Below are positions 48,915-58,630 of a stretch of 64,000 bases of DNA, piece after piece. The stretch comes from Corynebacterium deserti GIMN1.010 (GTDB lineage Bacteria > Actinomycetota > Actinomycetes > Mycobacteriales > Mycobacteriaceae). The notes under the pieces are model-generated. The model was not told the origin of the DNA and made no database searches. It saw only the letters and a list, made by a program, of their open reading frames with translations. The translations under genes and the position numbers were made by a program. The first letter of the stretch is position 1. Each line of letters opens with the position of its first letter. The DNA is taken from assembly GCF_001277995.1 (NCBI RefSeq), contig NZ_CP009220.1:1798001-1862000 (forward strand). Reading direction: 5' to 3'.

Positions 48915-49790
48915 TTAAACGGTCTCGTCTGGCAGGGTGAGGATCTCGTTGCCATCCTCGGTGATCACAATGGTGTGCTCGAACTGGGCGCTGAACTTGC
49001 GGTCAACGTTTTGGACGGTCCAGTCATCATCCCAGATTTCATAATCCAGGGAACCCAGGTTGATCATGGGTTCGATCGTCAAAGTCATGCCTGGCACGAG
49101 GAGATCGCGGTACACGGTGTTGTCATAGTGCAAAATAACAAGGCCGTTATGGAAGGTGGGGCCGATCCCGTGCCCGGTGAAATCGCGGACAACGTTGTAG
49201 CCAAAGCGCTTAGCGTAGGACTCAATAACGCGACCAATAACGTTGACTTCGCGGCCTGGCTTAGCGGCGCGGATCGCACGCATCATGGCTTCTTCGGTGC
49301 GCTCGACTAGCAATCGGTGTTCTTCAGAGACCTCACCAGCCAGGAAGGTTGCGTTGCAATCGCCGTGGACTCCGTGCTTGAAGGCAGTAACGTCGACGTT
49401 AACGATGTCACCTTCCTGAATCACCGTGGAATCTGGAATGCCATGGCACACGATTTCATTGAGAGAAATGCAGGTGGACTTGGGAAATCCACGGTAGCCC
49501 AGGTCAGAGGGGTATGCGCCCATATCGCAGGTGTATTCGTGCACGATGCGGTCAATTTCATCGGTGGTCACGCCAGGCCGCACGGCCTCGCCGGCGATCT
49601 TTAGCGAATTCGCCGCAATCCTCGAGGTCTCGCGCATTGCTTCGATGACCTCAGGGGTTTGGACGTAGGGCTCACCAATCGCTTCTTGAACGTCGTCTTT
49701 CCACACATATTCGGGTCGTTCAATATGTGCTGGTACTTCCCTAATCGGGGACCTTCTTCCAGGGACAATCGGTGCGCGCATAGTAGACAT
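48915..49790 (-). CDS. map: Methionine aminopeptidase type I
   Basis: The enzyme removes the initiator methionine. All five metal ligands can be placed: two Asp in [19 protein letters not shown], His in GHGIG, Glu in TIEPM, and Glu in QFEHTI. From the ATG at 49790 it has 291 residues, including an N-terminal extension with PxxP-like motifs ([17 protein letters not shown]) found in actinobacterial MetAPs that act at the ribosome. It follows the PBP gene on the same strand by 67 bases. Confidence 0.95.
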   Translation of the reverse strand: MSTMRAPIVPGRRSPIREVPAHIERPEYVWKDDVQEAIGEPYVQTPEVIEAMRETSRIAANSLKIAGEAVRPGVTTDEIDRIVHEYTCDMGAYPSDLGYRGFPKSTCISLNEIVCHGIPDSTVIQEGDIVNVDVTAFKHGVHGDCNATFLAGEVSEEHRLLVERTEEAMMRAIRAAKPGREVNVIGRVIESYAKRFGYNVVRDFTGHGIGPTFHNGLVILHYDNTVYRDLLVPGMTLTIEPMINLGSLDYEIWDDDWTVQNVDRKFSAQFEHTIVITEDGNEILTLPDETV

Positions 49791-49857
49791 GACCACCATG
49801 CTAGTCCCCCGGGTTTGTGTTAAGGGTAATCGCCCGGGGCGCTCAAGGTTTTTTGCT

Positions 49858-51714
49858 TTACGACGCGTCTTCCACCGGCACGATGTCACTGGCAGCCCGA
49901 AGCTCATCAAGGCGTACAAAGAATTGATCAGTCACGGCCGTTGCCGCTTCCGATCCACCACCAAGCACAACGAGGGTGGCAAAGGCAATATCGTCTTCGC
50001 GGTACCCTGTGAACCACGCATGGGAGCCTTCATTGATTTCGGCTTCACCAGTCTTTGCATAAATCTGACCACCGGTTTGGCGCATTCCCCGAGCGGTACC
50101 GTCGTTGACCACAGATCGCATCATGGACTGCACAGAGCTGAGCACGCCAGGATCCAGCGGGGCAACTTCTTCGCTCATCTCCGTCTCATGGCCGGAGATG
50201 AGGATTGGAGTGGGAACAGATCCGGTCGCAGCCGTTGACGCCACCAGCACCATGCCAAAGGGACTGGACAGATCCAGGCCCTGTCCATAACCAGACTCCG
50301 TGCGATCAAGCGTGATCTCACCCTCAGGAACAGAACCGGTCATGGTGTCCAACCCTGGGATGGTGTAATCAATACCCAAACCAAATTGCTTCGCCACATT
50401 CTGCAGCTGACCTGGCTCCAAGTTGGTGGAGATATCCGCAAAGGTGGTATTGCAAGAATTGGCAAAGGCATCATCCAACGTCGTGTTTCCCAGAGAGAAC
50501 CCGTTGTAGTTGGTGACAACACGGCCGTAGATATTCATGCTGCCCGGGCACGGAACGATGCTGTCCGGGCTTAATCCCTGGTACATGATGCCGGCGGCTG
50601 CGGTGATGATCTTAAAAGTCGATCCGGGAGGGTACTGACCCATGAGCGCCACGTCGCCGTCTTTATCTGCCTCATCAGTTTGAGCGACCGCGAGGATTTC
50701 TCCCGTCGATGGTCGCATGGCCACGATCATGGCTTTCATCTCTGGTCTAAGATCCACGGCTTCTTCAGCGGCGCGCTGCACATCGTGATCCAAACTGATG
50801 CGGACACTGGGTGCGAGTTCTGGTGCGTTATAGGAAATATCATCGATGATGGCGCCATCACTGGTCACGATCGATGCCCGCCAACCATTGGAACCATCCA
50901 ACTCTTCATCGACGATCCGAGACACGCGCGCCACAATGTCTGGGGCAAAACCTGGATCGGTGGCCACCATCGCGGCCTCCTCATTGAAAATAAGACCCGG
51001 GATCCCTGCCAAATCCTGGCTCATCCGCGCGCCCAGATTGGCGTCGACAGTGGTGAGCGAATAGGTGGAGGTGCCGATATTGTCCAAGATGTCTTCAGCA
51101 CTGATGGTTCGAACGTTTTCATCAGCCGCGTTGGCTACACGCAAGTACTCTGCCACGCGATTGACTACGACTGCTGAGTCCCCCTCTGCCGGATCAACAA
51201 GTACTCGATAAATACTTCCCGGCGCAAGAACCGGTGCACCATCGGAGGAAATCACGTTTGCGCGCTGAGCTTGGATCGCGCGCAATTCCAAGTGCTGGTT
51301 GGCGCCCATTTTGGGATGCACGAGGGATGGCTCCCAACGCACCGTCCATTCATCGCGCATTTTTGTCAACGTCATGGAGGAGTCGTAGGCGAGCTCGCGA
51401 TCGCGGGGTAGTTTCCACACGACAGAGAAATTGGCGGTGGCGATAGTATCGCGGGAATCCACGGAATCCAATGTTAGCTCAACGCTATCGGCTTGAAGTC
51501 CGTCGAAACTGCTGGACAGCATGGACGTGGCAAGATCAGCTTGGTCGGTGATCTCTGAGATGGTGTCAAAATTTTGTGTCGCCCATGCATCAAGGAAATC
51601 TTGAGCAACCGGATCGGCGGTATCTGGACGGGGTGTGCATGCAACGAGGCTGCCTCCAGCAACTGCCACCGTCATACACAGTGCCAACATCGACCTGCGC
51701 TGCGCCTTCTTCAT
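49858..51714 (-). CDS. pbp: Lipoprotein penicillin-binding protein (transpeptidase, class B type)
   Basis: The 618-residue protein has a lipoprotein signal (SLVAC, Cys26), an NTF2-like MecA_N domain (about 35-140), a dimerisation domain, and a transpeptidase domain with STFK (catalytic Ser), SCN and KTGEAE motifs. It cross-links peptidoglycan. The lipid anchor in place of a membrane helix matches the actinobacterial PBP-lipo group (M. tuberculosis Rv2864c). It lies between the ChrA-like regulator gene and map on the minus strand. Confidence 0.93.
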   Translation of the reverse strand: MKKAQRRSMLALCMTVAVAGGSLVACTPRPDTADPVAQDFLDAWATQNFDTISEITDQADLATSMLSSSFDGLQADSVELTLDSVDSRDTIATANFSVVWKLPRDRELAYDSSMTLTKMRDEWTVRWEPSLVHPKMGANQHLELRAIQAQRANVISSDGAPVLAPGSIYRVLVDPAEGDSAVVVNRVAEYLRVANAADENVRTISAEDILDNIGTSTYSLTTVDANLGARMSQDLAGIPGLIFNEEAAMVATDPGFAPDIVARVSRIVDEELDGSNGWRASIVTSDGAIIDDISYNAPELAPSVRISLDHDVQRAAEEAVDLRPEMKAMIVAMRPSTGEILAVAQTDEADKDGDVALMGQYPPGSTFKIITAAAGIMYQGLSPDSIVPCPGSMNIYGRVVTNYNGFSLGNTTLDDAFANSCNTTFADISTNLEPGQLQNVAKQFGLGIDYTIPGLDTMTGSVPEGEITLDRTESGYGQGLDLSSPFGMVLVASTAATGSVPTPILISGHETEMSEEVAPLDPGVLSSVQSMMRSVVNDGTARGMRQTGGQIYAKTGEAEINEGSHAWFTGYREDDIAFATLVVLGGGSEAATAVTDQFFVRLDELRAASDIVPVEDAS

Positions 51715-51762
51715 GGGTGAAGATTAGCAGTGTTAGCGGTGTAGTTTGCCGATCAACACGAG

Positions 51763-52395
51763 CTAGATGATGCCTCGTTGGCGGGCTTCTGCCACCGCTG
51801 CGGTTCTCGATGTGACATCAAGTTTGGTAAACACATGCCCCATGTGGCTTTTAACCGTAGCTTCTGTGAGAAACAGTTTTTTGCCGATCTCCCTGTTGCT
51901 TTGCCCTTGTGACACCAACGTGAGGACTTCAATCTCCCTGGCGGTCAGCGCCGTCATAGGATTGTTCATGCGTCCCATGATCTTGCTGGCTACCTGGCGC
52001 GATAACACCGACTCACCACGAGCGGCATCGCGTACTCCGCTGATGAGATCTTCAGGAGAACTATCTTTTAGCAGATATCCCACTGCCCCTGCGGATACCG
52101 CGCCAACTACATCGCCGTCGGTGGAATAGTTGGTCACTACCAAAACCTGAGGTGGATTGGGAAGGGCACGAATCCTCCGCGTCGCCTCAACTCCCCCGGC
52201 TACGGCATCGCCTGGTTGATCCCCAAAACGCAGGTCCATGAGCACCACATCGATGCCACCTTGTTCCACCGCTGCGACGGCGTCATCGGGTGTTCCCACC
52301 ATGTGGACGATCTCAAAGTCATCTTCAGCTGTCAAGAGTGAAGCAAGCCCGGCGCGTACCACGGGGTGGTCATCGGCAAGCAAAATACGAATCAT
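51763..52395 (-). CDS. chrA: Response regulator ChrA (NarL/LuxR type)
   Basis: The 210-residue protein has a receiver domain (phosphorylation Asp in VVLMDLRFGD near 54, Lys in LLKDSSP) and a LuxR-type HTH (LTAREIEVLTLVSQGQSNREIG). By position next to a heme exporter and by similarity to ChrA of C. glutamicum, it should act as the heme-dependent regulator that activates hrtBA. It overlaps the kinase gene chrS by four bases. Confidence 0.9.
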   Translation of the reverse strand: MIRILLADDHPVVRAGLASLLTAEDDFEIVHMVGTPDDAVAAVEQGGIDVVLMDLRFGDQPGDAVAGGVEATRRIRALPNPPQVLVVTNYSTDGDVVGAVSAGAVGYLLKDSSPEDLISGVRDAARGESVLSRQVASKIMGRMNNPMTALTAREIEVLTLVSQGQSNREIGKKLFLTEATVKSHMGHVFTKLDVTSRTAAVAEARQRGII

Positions 52396-53540
52396 GAACC
52401 TGTTCCTTGGGAAGTTGTGGTATGTGGAACCCTCACTGAAATGCCTGTTCCGTGGCCGGGTGTAGATTCAATAATCAACGAGCCTCCGATCTTTTCAGCG
52501 CGGCGTTGTGCAGTGGGCAGGCCGACGGAAGGTGTGCGTAGAACGTCGGCAACATCGAATCCTCTGCCATCATCGATGACATCTAATAGCACTTGGTCAT
52601 CTTGATACGTCAGCGTCATTTTCGCTGAGGTCGCCTCCGCGTGTCTTAAGACATTACCTACCAGGGTCTGCGCAATTCTCAGTATTTCTGCCTCAAGATC
52701 ATCGGGCAAAGCGCGGGGAACGCCATCGACTTCAAAACTCAACCGCTGCCCTAACGGTGTGGTGGAGGCAAGCCTGGCCAGTGCTACCTGAAGATCCGCG
52801 CCCACCAATGGTTGGGGTTGCAGAGCTGCAATAATATTGCGTGTCTCTGCAAGGTTATTGGCCGTCGTTTCGCGGGCAAGGCGAACCTGCGCAAGAGCCT
52901 GGGGATCCTCGATGCGCTTTTCGGCAGCGTGCAGCAGCATCTGAATTGACGATAGTCCCTGCGCGACGGTGTCATGAATCTCGCCCGCTATGCGGGCTCG
53001 CTCTGCCTGTTCACCGGCGCTTTTCGACGCCCGGATTGCGGTGGCGCGCGCGTCGACAAGCTCTTTTAATGTCTGTGCCAATAACTGAAAGCTAATCCCT
53101 AAAACCCACGCGATAATCGCCCCGAGAATAGGGCCGGTGACTACACCGACGGAAAAACCTAGGTGCATGGCTAGAGTCGCGATGGCGATGGCTGTTAGCA
53201 GTGCCACTATGAGCGCCGACCTCAACGGCGAGGTGATCAAAACAATGAGGAAAAACATTGGGAAAACCAGATACGCAGGTTCCGGACCATCCCAGATCAA
53301 GCTTGCCCACAACACGCTGAGCAGCGCAAACCACAACAGGCGGTGGCTTTTGAATGGTGGGTTTGGAACGACGCCTAAAACATAGACGATGCCGTAGGCA
53401 AAGCTTAAAACCCATACCCCCCAGTGGCTCGCCCGCCAACACACGAGAATGAGCAGGACGGTGATGAGCAGGTGTAAACCCCAGGCGAGAACATGTTCAA
53501 TTCGGTTGAGTGTCGCGAGGCTGGTTTTCACCTTCGCCAC
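52392..53540 (-). CDS. chrS: Sensor histidine kinase ChrS
   Basis: The 382-residue kinase has about five or six membrane segments (within residues 10-130), a HisKA_3 dimerisation domain with the phospho-His in GEIHDTVAQG (near 187) and a HATPase domain with DDGRGFDV. There is no large extracellular loop, so heme would be sensed within or near the membrane, as proposed for ChrS. It begins with GTG at 53540. It is divergent from hrtB; the shared 100-base gap carries two similar dyads. Confidence 0.9.
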   Translation of the reverse strand: MAKVKTSLATLNRIEHVLAWGLHLLITVLLILVCWRASHWGVWVLSFAYGIVYVLGVVPNPPFKSHRLLWFALLSVLWASLIWDGPEPAYLVFPMFFLIVLITSPLRSALIVALLTAIAIATLAMHLGFSVGVVTGPILGAIIAWVLGISFQLLAQTLKELVDARATAIRASKSAGEQAERARIAGEIHDTVAQGLSSIQMLLHAAEKRIEDPQALAQVRLARETTANNLAETRNIIAALQPQPLVGADLQVALARLASTTPLGQRLSFEVDGVPRALPDDLEAEILRIAQTLVGNVLRHAEATSAKMTLTYQDDQVLLDVIDDGRGFDVADVLRTPSVGLPTAQRRAEKIGGSLIIESTPGHGTGISVRVPHTTTSQGTGS

Positions 53541-53544
53541 GATA

Positions 53545-53598
53545 GTCCAACCTGGTTGGACGAGGAATCCGACTTTGGTCGGAGGTGATGAGTCGACT
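53545..53598. promoter_or_regulatory. Tandem dyad operators between chrS and hrtB
   Basis: Two related inverted repeats are present: GTCCAACC-T-GGTTGGAC (53545-53561) and TCCGAC-TTTG-GTCGGA (53568-53583). Their shared form is TCCRAC-N3/4-GTYGGA, and they are spaced 22 bases apart, about two helical turns. A third palindrome AGTCGACT follows at 53591-53598. They lie in the only promoter region of both units and are likely response-regulator binding sites. Confidence 0.65.
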
Positions 53599-53642
53599 AC
53601 AGCCCGATTAAACCCCGCGCGCCGCGGACAAAACTAAGAGGC

Positions 53643-54614
53643 ATGTTTCAAGGACTCAAAGAACTTTCCGCCGCTAAAGGCCGCACGCTGCTGATCACCG
53701 TGACCGTCGGGCTCATCGCCATTTTGGTCAGCTTTCTCTCAGCGCTTACTGCAGGACTTGGCCATCAATCCGTTTCCGCGTTGAGGGAACTCGCAGGCGA
53801 GGACAACCTCATCCTCGCTGATTCCGGCAGCACCACCCTTTCTGCCTCAACGTTGACTCAAGAACAAGTAGACTCACTGGTCTCCTCCGATGCACGGCTG
53901 CTGTGGCAGGTGCGTGACCGCGTGGGTGATTCCCCAGTCATGCTGCTGAACAGCTCTTCGCTTAAGCCCGGTGAAATTTCCATTCCTGCCTCCCTCGATC
54001 CAACCTCCACGGCGTCGCAATACCATGCAACTGCAGTTGTGGATACAGCCAACGATGTGTACTTGGACCACCTGCCGGTTGTCGAGATGAATACCTCCGA
54101 CCTTTCCGCATTGGCGCAAGTACGAGGTGTGCAAGGGCCAGCGGGAGCTTTTCTTGCGGATACATCATCAGCTCCATCCGGCACCGTGGCACTGTCCGGA
54201 TCCGAGCGGTGGAACGCCTCCGCCTCCTACCAGGGCGAACAAACTTCCTTGAATCTTATGATCGTCATGCTGTACATCATCTCCGCGTTGGTTCTCGGAG
54301 CATTTTTCACCGTGTGGACAATCCAACGCCTCCGCGGCATCGCGATATCCAGTGCTTTGGGAGCAGCCCGCCGAGTTCTCATCGCCGACGCATTAGGCCA
54401 AGCTGTCATCGTCTTGCTTGTGGGAATTGTGGCAGGAACGCTTTTTACAGTGGCAACTGCTGTGGGCATTGGAGAGACTCTCCCCGTCGTCATCGACCCC
54501 ACCACCACTTTGCTGCCCGCCCTCATTTTGGCAACTGCTGGCCTGTTGGGAGCAGCAATTTCCCTTGGCCCCATCCTGCGCGTTGAGCCTCGCTCCGCGT
54601 TGATGACCGCTTAA
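53643..54614 (+). CDS. hrtB: Heme exporter permease HrtB
   Basis: A 323-residue FtsX-type permease: one membrane segment near the N-terminus (about 15-38), a large extracytoplasmic domain, then three segments at the end (about 205-230, 250-275, 285-310). This layout and partner match HrtB, which with HrtA exports toxic heme. Start at the ATG 53643 with AGAGG just before. It is followed by hrtA after 27 bases. Confidence 0.92.
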   Translation: MFQGLKELSAAKGRTLLITVTVGLIAILVSFLSALTAGLGHQSVSALRELAGEDNLILADSGSTTLSASTLTQEQVDSLVSSDARLLWQVRDRVGDSPVMLLNSSSLKPGEISIPASLDPTSTASQYHATAVVDTANDVYLDHLPVVEMNTSDLSALAQVRGVQGPAGAFLADTSSAPSGTVALSGSERWNASASYQGEQTSLNLMIVMLYIISALVLGAFFTVWTIQRLRGIAISSALGAARRVLIADALGQAVIVLLVGIVAGTLFTVATAVGIGETLPVVIDPTTTLLPALILATAGLLGAAISLGPILRVEPRSALMTA

Positions 54615-54641
54615 ATTCTTCATTTCGAAAGGACACTTGTC

Positions 54642-55367
54642 ATGTCATTGACCGTTCGTAACCTCAACCTCACCGTCGCTGACGGTTCGACCACCCGCAT
54701 TCTCCTACACAATGTGTCGTTGAACGTGGCACCAGGCGAAGTCGTAGGCATTACCGGCCCGTCCGGCTCAGGAAAGTCCACGTTGCTGGGAGTTCTGGGA
54801 GCATTGCAAAAACCAGACTCTGGATCTGCATTCCTCTCCTGTGAGGGCAACGAGCTCGACCTGCTTGCCCCCACCACCGGCGCGCAGAGCGCTGCTCTAC
54901 GACGCAACCACATCGGCATCGTCTTCCAGCAACCCAACCTGCTGCCGTCTTTAAAGGTGATCGACCAACTGCTTCTGATACCGCGCTTGGGTCGAGTCCT
55001 CCCCCTTTCGCGTGCTGTCGCTTCTGCAGCCCGGGCAAAAGCTCAGGAGTTGCTCACCGCTGTTGGCCTGGGAGATCTGGCTGATAGGAAAATTACTTCA
55101 CTATCAGGTGGGCAGCAAGCCCGCGTCAACGTGGCACGCGCGCTGATGAATGAACCCCAGCTCCTGCTTGTCGACGAACCGACCGCCGCCCTCGACCAAC
55201 ATGCTGCTAGCGAAGTCACCGAGCTCATCGTGTCCATGGCTCACCGATACAACGCCCCCACACTGTATGTCAGCCACGACCTGGCTCAAGTTCAGGCTCT
55301 CGACCGCTCGATTGAGCTTATCGACGGACGACTCCAAGCCTCTGCTCTCCAAGAAGCAGGTTCCTAG
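54642..55367 (+). CDS. hrtA: Heme exporter ATPase HrtA
   Basis: A 241-residue ABC ATPase of the MacB/LolD type with Walker A GPSGSGKST, Q-loop FQQPN, signature LSGGQQARVN and Walker B LLLVDEPTAALD. A ribosome binding site (GAAAGGA) precedes the ATG. It powers HrtB. Confidence 0.94.
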   Translation: MSLTVRNLNLTVADGSTTRILLHNVSLNVAPGEVVGITGPSGSGKSTLLGVLGALQKPDSGSAFLSCEGNELDLLAPTTGAQSAALRRNHIGIVFQQPNLLPSLKVIDQLLLIPRLGRVLPLSRAVASAARAKAQELLTAVGLGDLADRKITSLSGGQQARVNVARALMNEPQLLLVDEPTAALDQHAASEVTELIVSMAHRYNAPTLYVSHDLAQVQALDRSIELIDGRLQASALQEAGS

Positions 55368-55557
55368 AGTAAGACCGGGCTTCTTTTGACGTTTGTGGGT
55401 GGATTACCTCAGAAAAGCGGGAGGATCGCACTGATTATTTTTTGACCCACTCAATGAATGAAACGAGGTGGAAACGCACTGTATTCGCGACTCTAGGAGC
55501 CACTCTTTTGTTCTGATCTGTGACTCGCGCCAGCAGTTGGGCATTGCAGATTTCTAG

Positions 55558-55912
55558 TTAAATTTCGGTGGGCATTGGAATGGTAAAGCCCCCGAACCAA
55601 ATCCGTGTCCATAATCCCGCGCCGGATCGAAGCAAGTCTTCAGTGACTGCTTCGCTAGCAATGAATAACGGAACTCTGATGTGTGAAAATTCTGTGGTCC
55701 CTACAAATATTTCGCTACCTTACGGATCACCTTTACGTTGGCGCTCGTTTAGCACTCCGCTCCCACCCCAGGGACACGTGAATTCGTAATCAACTTCCAC
55801 TAATTGACCGGATTCAAAAAGAACTGTCCCCTGGCAGGGAGGCAACTATTTCCACACTGCTCGCAGCCTTGTTGCCCAAGTCGCCCTTGGTTTCGCTGTT
55901 TGCCTGATGCAA
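55558..55912 (-). pseudogene. Decayed gene of unknown function between hrtA and ispG
   Basis: Read on the minus strand from a TTG at 55912, protein-like sequence runs through two lesions. The first frame gives ANSETKGDLGNKAASS... to LPG; an extra G in the run at 55828-55831 shifts the frame; after that GTVLFESGQLVEVDYEFT and CPWGGSGVLNERQRKGDP follow, then an in-frame TAA at 55722-55720, then GSEIFVGTTEFSHIRVPLFI and on to PMPTEI, with the final stop at 55558. The whole would be about 117 residues. I do not recognise the family. It could alternatively be two short frames or contain sequencing errors, but two separate lesions argue for decay. C. glutamicum has a hypothetical gene in this place, which would be the intact form to compare. 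Confidence 0.65.
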
Positions 55913-55972
55913 CTACCACTACTTAAACGGAAAACATAGACCAAAAGCAAGATTTTATGGGAAATACGAGCA

Positions 55973-56060
55973 GAAAACGTGACGTTTTAGATGCCCGTTG
56001 AAGCGGCTTTCCGAGACCCATATAAAAGCCAATCGATAAAGTCGACGCCTCGAACGGGCA
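55973..56060 (-). terminator. Structured ispG 3' region
   Basis: On the minus strand after ispG, TGCCCGTT (55992-55999) and AACGGGCA (56053-56060) enclose two smaller hairpins (GGCTTT/AAAGCC and a TCGA/TCGA stem), then AAAACG-TCA-CGTTTT follows. It probably ends the dxr-rseP-ispG transcript, but the form is unusual. Confidence 0.45.
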
Positions 56061-56071
56061 CCTGATGATTA

Positions 56072-57253
56072 CTACTTAGTAACCTTTACTTCGGCTTTCA
56101 TACCCGATGCGCTAGCGGCAGCGAGAACATCTGGATCCATCTCTTCTGCAAGGCGCATTGCCTCTTCGATGAGGGTTTCCACGATTTGGGACTCAGGAAC
56201 AGTCTTGATCACTTCTCCCTTTACAAAGATCTGGCCCTTGCCGTTACCGGAGGCCACGCCAAGGTCAGCGTCGCGAGCCTCGCCGGGGCCGTTCACAACA
56301 CAACCCATGACAGCAACGCGCAATGGAACTTCCATGCCATCGAGTGCTTCGGTGACTTCTTCAGCCAGGGAGTACACATCGACCTGAGCACGACCACACG
56401 ATGGGCAGGAGACAATCTCGAGTTTGCGTGGGCGGAGGTTGAGGGACTGCAGAATCTGGTCTCCAACCTTGATTTCTTCCACTGGATCGGCAGAGAGGGA
56501 AACACGGATGGTGTCGCCAATGCCTTGGGACAGCAGTGCACCGAAGGCCACGGAAGACTTGATGGTACCCATGAACTTTGGACCAGCTTCGGTGACGCCC
56601 AAGTGCAGTGGGTAATCGCTCTGTTCAGCAAGCTGGCGGTATGCCTCAACCATGAGCACTGGGTCTGAGTGCTTCACAGAGATCGCGATGTCGCGGTATC
56701 CGTACTCTTCGAACAGGCCAGCCTCCCACAGTGCGGACTCGACGAGAGCTTCGGGGGTTGCCTTGCCGTTGTACTTTTCCAGGATGCGCTTGTCCAACGA
56801 TCCGCCGTTGACGCCGATGCGAATTGGAATACCCGCGTCACCAGCTGCTTTGGCGACTTCCTTGACGCGGCCGTCGAATTCCTTGATGTTGCCTGGGTTC
56901 ACACGGACGGCGGCACAACCGGCGTCAATAGCTGCAAAGATGTACTTGGGCTGGAAGTGGATGTCTGCAATCACAGGAATTGGAGACTTCTTTGCAATGA
57001 TGGGCAGCGCTTCAGCGTCAACGGTCTTAGGGCATGCAACACGGACGATGTCACAGCCGCTGGCGGTGAGTTGTGCAATCTGCTGCAGGGTGGCGTTGAT
57101 GTCGTGGGTCTTGGTGGTGGTCATCGACTGCACCGAGATCGGGTGATCGGAGCCGACACCCACGTTACCGACCATGAGTTGACGTGTTTTACGACGTGGC
57201 GCCAACACTGGAGGTGGGGTTGGAGGAAGGCCAAGGCCGATTGGGGTAGACAA
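56072..57253 (-). CDS. ispG: 4-hydroxy-3-methylbut-2-en-1-yl diphosphate synthase (GcpE)
   Basis: IspG is the [4Fe-4S] enzyme of the MEP isoprenoid pathway. The 393-residue product has the iron-sulfur cysteines in [12 protein letters not shown] and [10 protein letters not shown]. The start is the TTG at 57253 because TAGGAG is eight bases upstream; an in-frame GTG at 57283 lacks such a site. It is downstream of rseP and dxr, as in M. tuberculosis. Confidence 0.94.
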   Translation of the reverse strand: MSTPIGLGLPPTPPPVLAPRRKTRQLMVGNVGVGSDHPISVQSMTTTKTHDINATLQQIAQLTASGCDIVRVACPKTVDAEALPIIAKKSPIPVIADIHFQPKYIFAAIDAGCAAVRVNPGNIKEFDGRVKEVAKAAGDAGIPIRIGVNGGSLDKRILEKYNGKATPEALVESALWEAGLFEEYGYRDIAISVKHSDPVLMVEAYRQLAEQSDYPLHLGVTEAGPKFMGTIKSSVAFGALLSQGIGDTIRVSLSADPVEEIKVGDQILQSLNLRPRKLEIVSCPSCGRAQVDVYSLAEEVTEALDGMEVPLRVAVMGCVVNGPGEARDADLGVASGNGKGQIFVKGEVIKTVPESQIVETLIEEAMRLAEEMDPDVLAAASASGMKAEVKVTK

Positions 57254-57393
57254 GTTACATGCTCCTACATATGGAAGCTCCACAGGTGTTTACTGTGGGC
57301 TTGCCGGAAATGTTCTGGGTTACGTCAGTTATGGGAAGAGTGTATCACCGTCACCTTGTTTAACACGGGCGCCGGTGAATCAATTCCGCGCAA

Positions 57394-58608
57394 TTAGCCG
57401 AATAGTCTGATGGGATTGACCACGTCAGCAATAATGACCAAGCCACCGATGGTCATGAGAACGGCTGCAACTGCGACGGTGAGAGGCATCAGTTTGGTGT
57501 AGTCGGCTGGACCGCCCGCTGGCTTGCCGCGCATTTTACGAAAGAGGTCGCGGACCTTTTCGTAAAGGACGACGGCGATGTGGCCGCCGTCGAGTGGGGG
57601 CAGTGGTACCAGGTTGAACAGGGCGAGGAAAAAATTGAGGCTGGCGAGCATCATGAAGAACATGTCCCACATTGAGCGCTCAACAAATTCGCCACCAATT
57701 TGGGATGCGCCCACAACACTCATGGGGCTTTCCACATCACGTTCCGCTCCGAAGATGGAGGCAACAACGCCTGGGATTTTCGCGGGGAAGGACTTGAGGC
57801 CTTCCCACGTGGCTTCGATCATGTCTCCGGTGAAGCGTGCAGTTGCTCCCACTCCCTCGACGGGGCCGTATTTCTTGTAGATATCGGTGGGTGGAAGGCT
57901 GGACATGCCCACAGCGCCGACGGTGATTTCGGTGCCGTCGGCTGCGAGTCGGGTGACAGCAGCGACCTGGATGGGGGCGTCGAAAAGCATTTCGTCGCGC
58001 TCAATGGTGAGGGTGGCGGTTTCGCCTGGGAGGGTGAGGATGGTGTCACGAACTTCGGTGAAGTTCGCCATCTCTTCGCCGTTGACGGCCAGGATCTTAT
58101 CGCCGTGTTCGATGCCAGCGTCCGCGACGGGGCCGAGCCCAGTGCAGCTAGACAGTTCCGTTTCAGACAACTGGGTTTCAGGTACGCATTGGACGGTGTC
58201 GACAGTTGCGGTGGTGTCCACGTCGGGGTTCGGAATACCGGAGCTGACCGCCACGGCGTAGAGCACAAGGAAGCCAACGATGACGTTCATAATCACGCCA
58301 CCGGAGAGCACAACAATGCGTTGCCACCATGGCTTTTTATACATTGCACGGGACAGGTCTGCGGGGTCGATGTCATCTTGGGCAGTCATGCCCGCGATGT
58401 CGCAAAATCCGCCGACGGGAATAGCTTTGAGTCCGTACACAGTTTCGCCGCGCTGCTTGGCCAAAACGGTGGGGCCAAAACCGATGAAAAAGCGTCGAAC
58501 TTTCATTCCGAAAGCGCGGGCTGTGATGTAGTGCCCCCACTCATGAAGCGCAATAGTTACAGCGATGCCGAGGAAAAACAGTACGACACCAAGAAGATAG
58601 GCTGCCAC
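57394..58608 (-). CDS. rseP: Site-2 protease RseP/Rip1
   Basis: The 404-residue intramembrane metalloprotease has HEWGH at 22-26, a PDZ domain (around residues 165-230), and the second metal motif in NLVPLPPLDGGHI. It cleaves anti-sigma factors or other membrane proteins; the mycobacterial Rip1 controls cell-envelope composition. It starts 22 bases after the dxr stop and continues the dxr-rseP-ispG unit. Confidence 0.94.
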   Translation of the reverse strand: MAAYLLGVVLFFLGIAVTIALHEWGHYITARAFGMKVRRFFIGFGPTVLAKQRGETVYGLKAIPVGGFCDIAGMTAQDDIDPADLSRAMYKKPWWQRIVVLSGGVIMNVIVGFLVLYAVAVSSGIPNPDVDTTATVDTVQCVPETQLSETELSSCTGLGPVADAGIEHGDKILAVNGEEMANFTEVRDTILTLPGETATLTIERDEMLFDAPIQVAAVTRLAADGTEITVGAVGMSSLPPTDIYKKYGPVEGVGATARFTGDMIEATWEGLKSFPAKIPGVVASIFGAERDVESPMSVVGASQIGGEFVERSMWDMFFMMLASLNFFLALFNLVPLPPLDGGHIAVVLYEKVRDLFRKMRGKPAGGPADYTKLMPLTVAVAAVLMTIGGLVIIADVVNPIRLFG

Positions 58609-58630
58609 GAGTGGGAAGCTCCTTACAATG

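Noticed and set aside
55568..55789. A 73-residue plus-strand frame between hrtA and ispG
   Set aside because: It lies opposite the decayed minus-strand gene and has no ribosome binding site or recognisable sequence.
55993..56060. Possible tRNA downstream of ispG
   Set aside because: The closing stem looks like an acceptor stem, but the length is only about 68 and there is no T-arm with TTC or normal anticodon arm.
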